In this document: piece by piece, positions 23,263 through 23,697 of the stretch | Layout: each line of letters begins with the position of its first letter | How positions within the stretch are numbered: position 1 is the stretch's first letter | DNA from: Dehalococcoidia bacterium | Lineage (GTDB): Bacteria; Chloroflexota; Dehalococcoidia; JACQUA01 | Assembly: GCA_030689845.1 (NCBI GenBank) | Contig: JAUYHV010000254.1 | Location: forward strand, 1 to 23,697 | Direction of reading: 5' to 3' | Length of the DNA stretch: 23,697 bases | The notes under the pieces: model-generated | What the model was told of the DNA's origin: nothing | Databases searched by the model: none | Seen by the model: only the letters and a program-made list of their open reading frames with translations | Position numbers and translations under genes: made by a program

Positions 23263-23535
23263 TTATCGCCGGGGTAATGATTTATTTTTATTTTTAACCC
23301 TGGATATTTGGGTGCCCTCGGCTGGCCGGGGCTGGTACTGAAACCCGGCTTTTTCAGCCACAATACTTAACAGGGTGGTCGAAGTGCCCCGGGGCAGGTA
23401 AAGACCAACTTCCCATTCGCTGATGGTTTGCTGGCGGGTTCCCAGGTTGTCTGCCATATCCTGTTGCGTCCAGCCCATGTGGTATCTGAAGGCGCGGACC
23501 TCTTCTTTTGTCCAGGCTGCTTTGTTTTTTTTCAT
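23263..23535 (-). CDS. XRE-family helix-turn-helix regulator
   Basis: 90 aa. A single Cro/CI-type DNA-binding domain covers residues about 10-65: VRAFRYHMGWTQQDMADNLG then TRQQTISEWEVGLYLPRG, with the recognition helix around TRQQTISEWE. The C-terminal tail (QPRPAEGTQISRVKNKNKS) is basic and without a ligand domain. ATG at 23535 with a GAGG ribosome binding site. It has its own promoter with an inverted repeat inside it, so autorepression is likely. The next gene downstream on the same strand is DUF2851 (73 bp away). No toxin-like partner is visible, so it is not called an antitoxin. Confidence 0.87.
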   Translation of the reverse strand: MKKNKAAWTKEEVRAFRYHMGWTQQDMADNLGTRQQTISEWEVGLYLPRGTSTTLLSIVAEKAGFQYQPRPAEGTQISRVKNKNKSLPRR

Positions 23536-23549
23536 TTTAACCTCAAAGT

Positions 23550-23577
23550 ATTATACACTATACCGTGTAAATATCAA
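23550..23577 (-). promoter_or_regulatory. promoter with internal operator-like palindrome for the XRE gene
   Basis: On the minus strand TTGATA (23577-23572), 16-nt spacer, perfect TATAAT (23555-23550), 15 bp upstream of the ATG. The inverted repeat TACAC-GGTATA-GTGTA (23569-23554) fills the spacer between -35 and -10, a classical repressor site for a small XRE protein. Confidence 0.65.
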
Positions 23578-23643
23578 GAAGCAAAGAATAGGAAATTAAT
23601 AAAGCCATTCGCATCATCTGTCATGCTGGGCACGCTTACCACC

Positions 23644-23670
23644 TGTCATTCTGAGCGGAGTCGAAGAATC
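23644..23670. repeat. fragment of a widespread dispersed repeat (TCATTCTGAGCGGAGTCGAA type)
   Basis: TGTCATTCTGAGCGGAGTCG followed by AAGAATC, beginning at 23644. This motif is found as an intergenic repeat in many bacterial genomes; plus-strand translation gives the familiar CHSERSRRIF. A related TGTCATGCTGGGCACG lies just upstream near 23619. The remainder of the element may continue beyond the window. Confidence 0.65.
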
Positions 23671-23697
23671 TTTTACCGATGTAGTTGACCTCATAAT

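Noticed and set aside
23263..23535. XRE protein as the antitoxin of a toxin-antitoxin pair
   Set aside because: No small toxin-like gene lies on either side within the window.
23428..23688. Plus-strand open frame ending in CHSERSRRIF
   Set aside because: Antisense to the XRE gene, and its end is translation of a dispersed repeat.

Overview
The window looks like chromosomal DNA of an anaerobic, low-to-moderate GC Gram-positive bacterium. A Clostridia/Peptococcaceae-type genome (Desulfotomaculum/Pelotomaculum-like) is my best guess. This is inferred from gene content: a YedF selenium-type protein, a DUF438/hemerythrin protein, the [4Fe-4S] Bacillus-type PurF with a cleavable N-terminus, a TIGR03936/DUF2344 protein, a DUF2851 protein, strong AGGAGG ribosome binding sites and canonical sigma-A promoters. 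No rRNA, tRNA, CRISPR array, transposase or phage gene is visible.

Layout. (1) 1-570, minus: 5' part of a DUF438/hemerythrin-like protein cut by the window edge. A 540-bp intergenic region follows, with a large palindrome and a promoter. (2) 1114-2283, plus: a lone lipoprotein solute-binding protein with a clear terminator. (3) 2466-3843, minus: yedF followed by an alpha/beta hydrolase. (4) 4093-5736, plus: an AMP-forming acyl-CoA synthetase, convergent with a flavoprotein of the fumarate reductase/succinate dehydrogenase type (5813-7561, minus). (5) 7807-8655, plus: an FTR1-type iron permease with a Fur-box-like operator on its promoter and a strong terminator. (6) 9092-16310, plus: purF and purH, then a tightly spaced accessory set: an unrecognised 111-aa protein, a GalT/HIT-like protein, a family 2 glycosyltransferase, a nicotinamidase-like hydrolase and an MFS transporter. 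(7) 16307-20352, minus: DUF2344 protein, M48 membrane protease and histidine phosphatase in an overlapping operon, then tilS. (8) An intergenic region (20353-20811) carrying a mobile-looking palindromic repeat, then tsaD (plus). tsaD converges with, and overlaps by 34 bp, a DUF2851 gene (minus). A small XRE regulator with its own promoter/operator lies beyond that. The end of the window holds part of another widespread dispersed repeat.

How the genes may work together. Housekeeping functions are purine synthesis (purF, purH) and tRNA modification (tilS for the Ile anticodon, tsaD for t6A). Iron acquisition is represented by FTR1 under a probable Fur operator. The least explained part is the block 12194-14476 downstream of purH. 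It holds a small unknown protein, a divergent nucleotidyltransferase-like enzyme with an H-x-H-x-Q signature, and a Dpm1/ALG5-like glycosyltransferase. This arrangement could be an uncharacterised sugar-activation and transfer pathway. Another item worth checking is the palindromic repeat at 20423-20566, which carries symmetric outward-facing promoter-like sequences facing two divergent genes.
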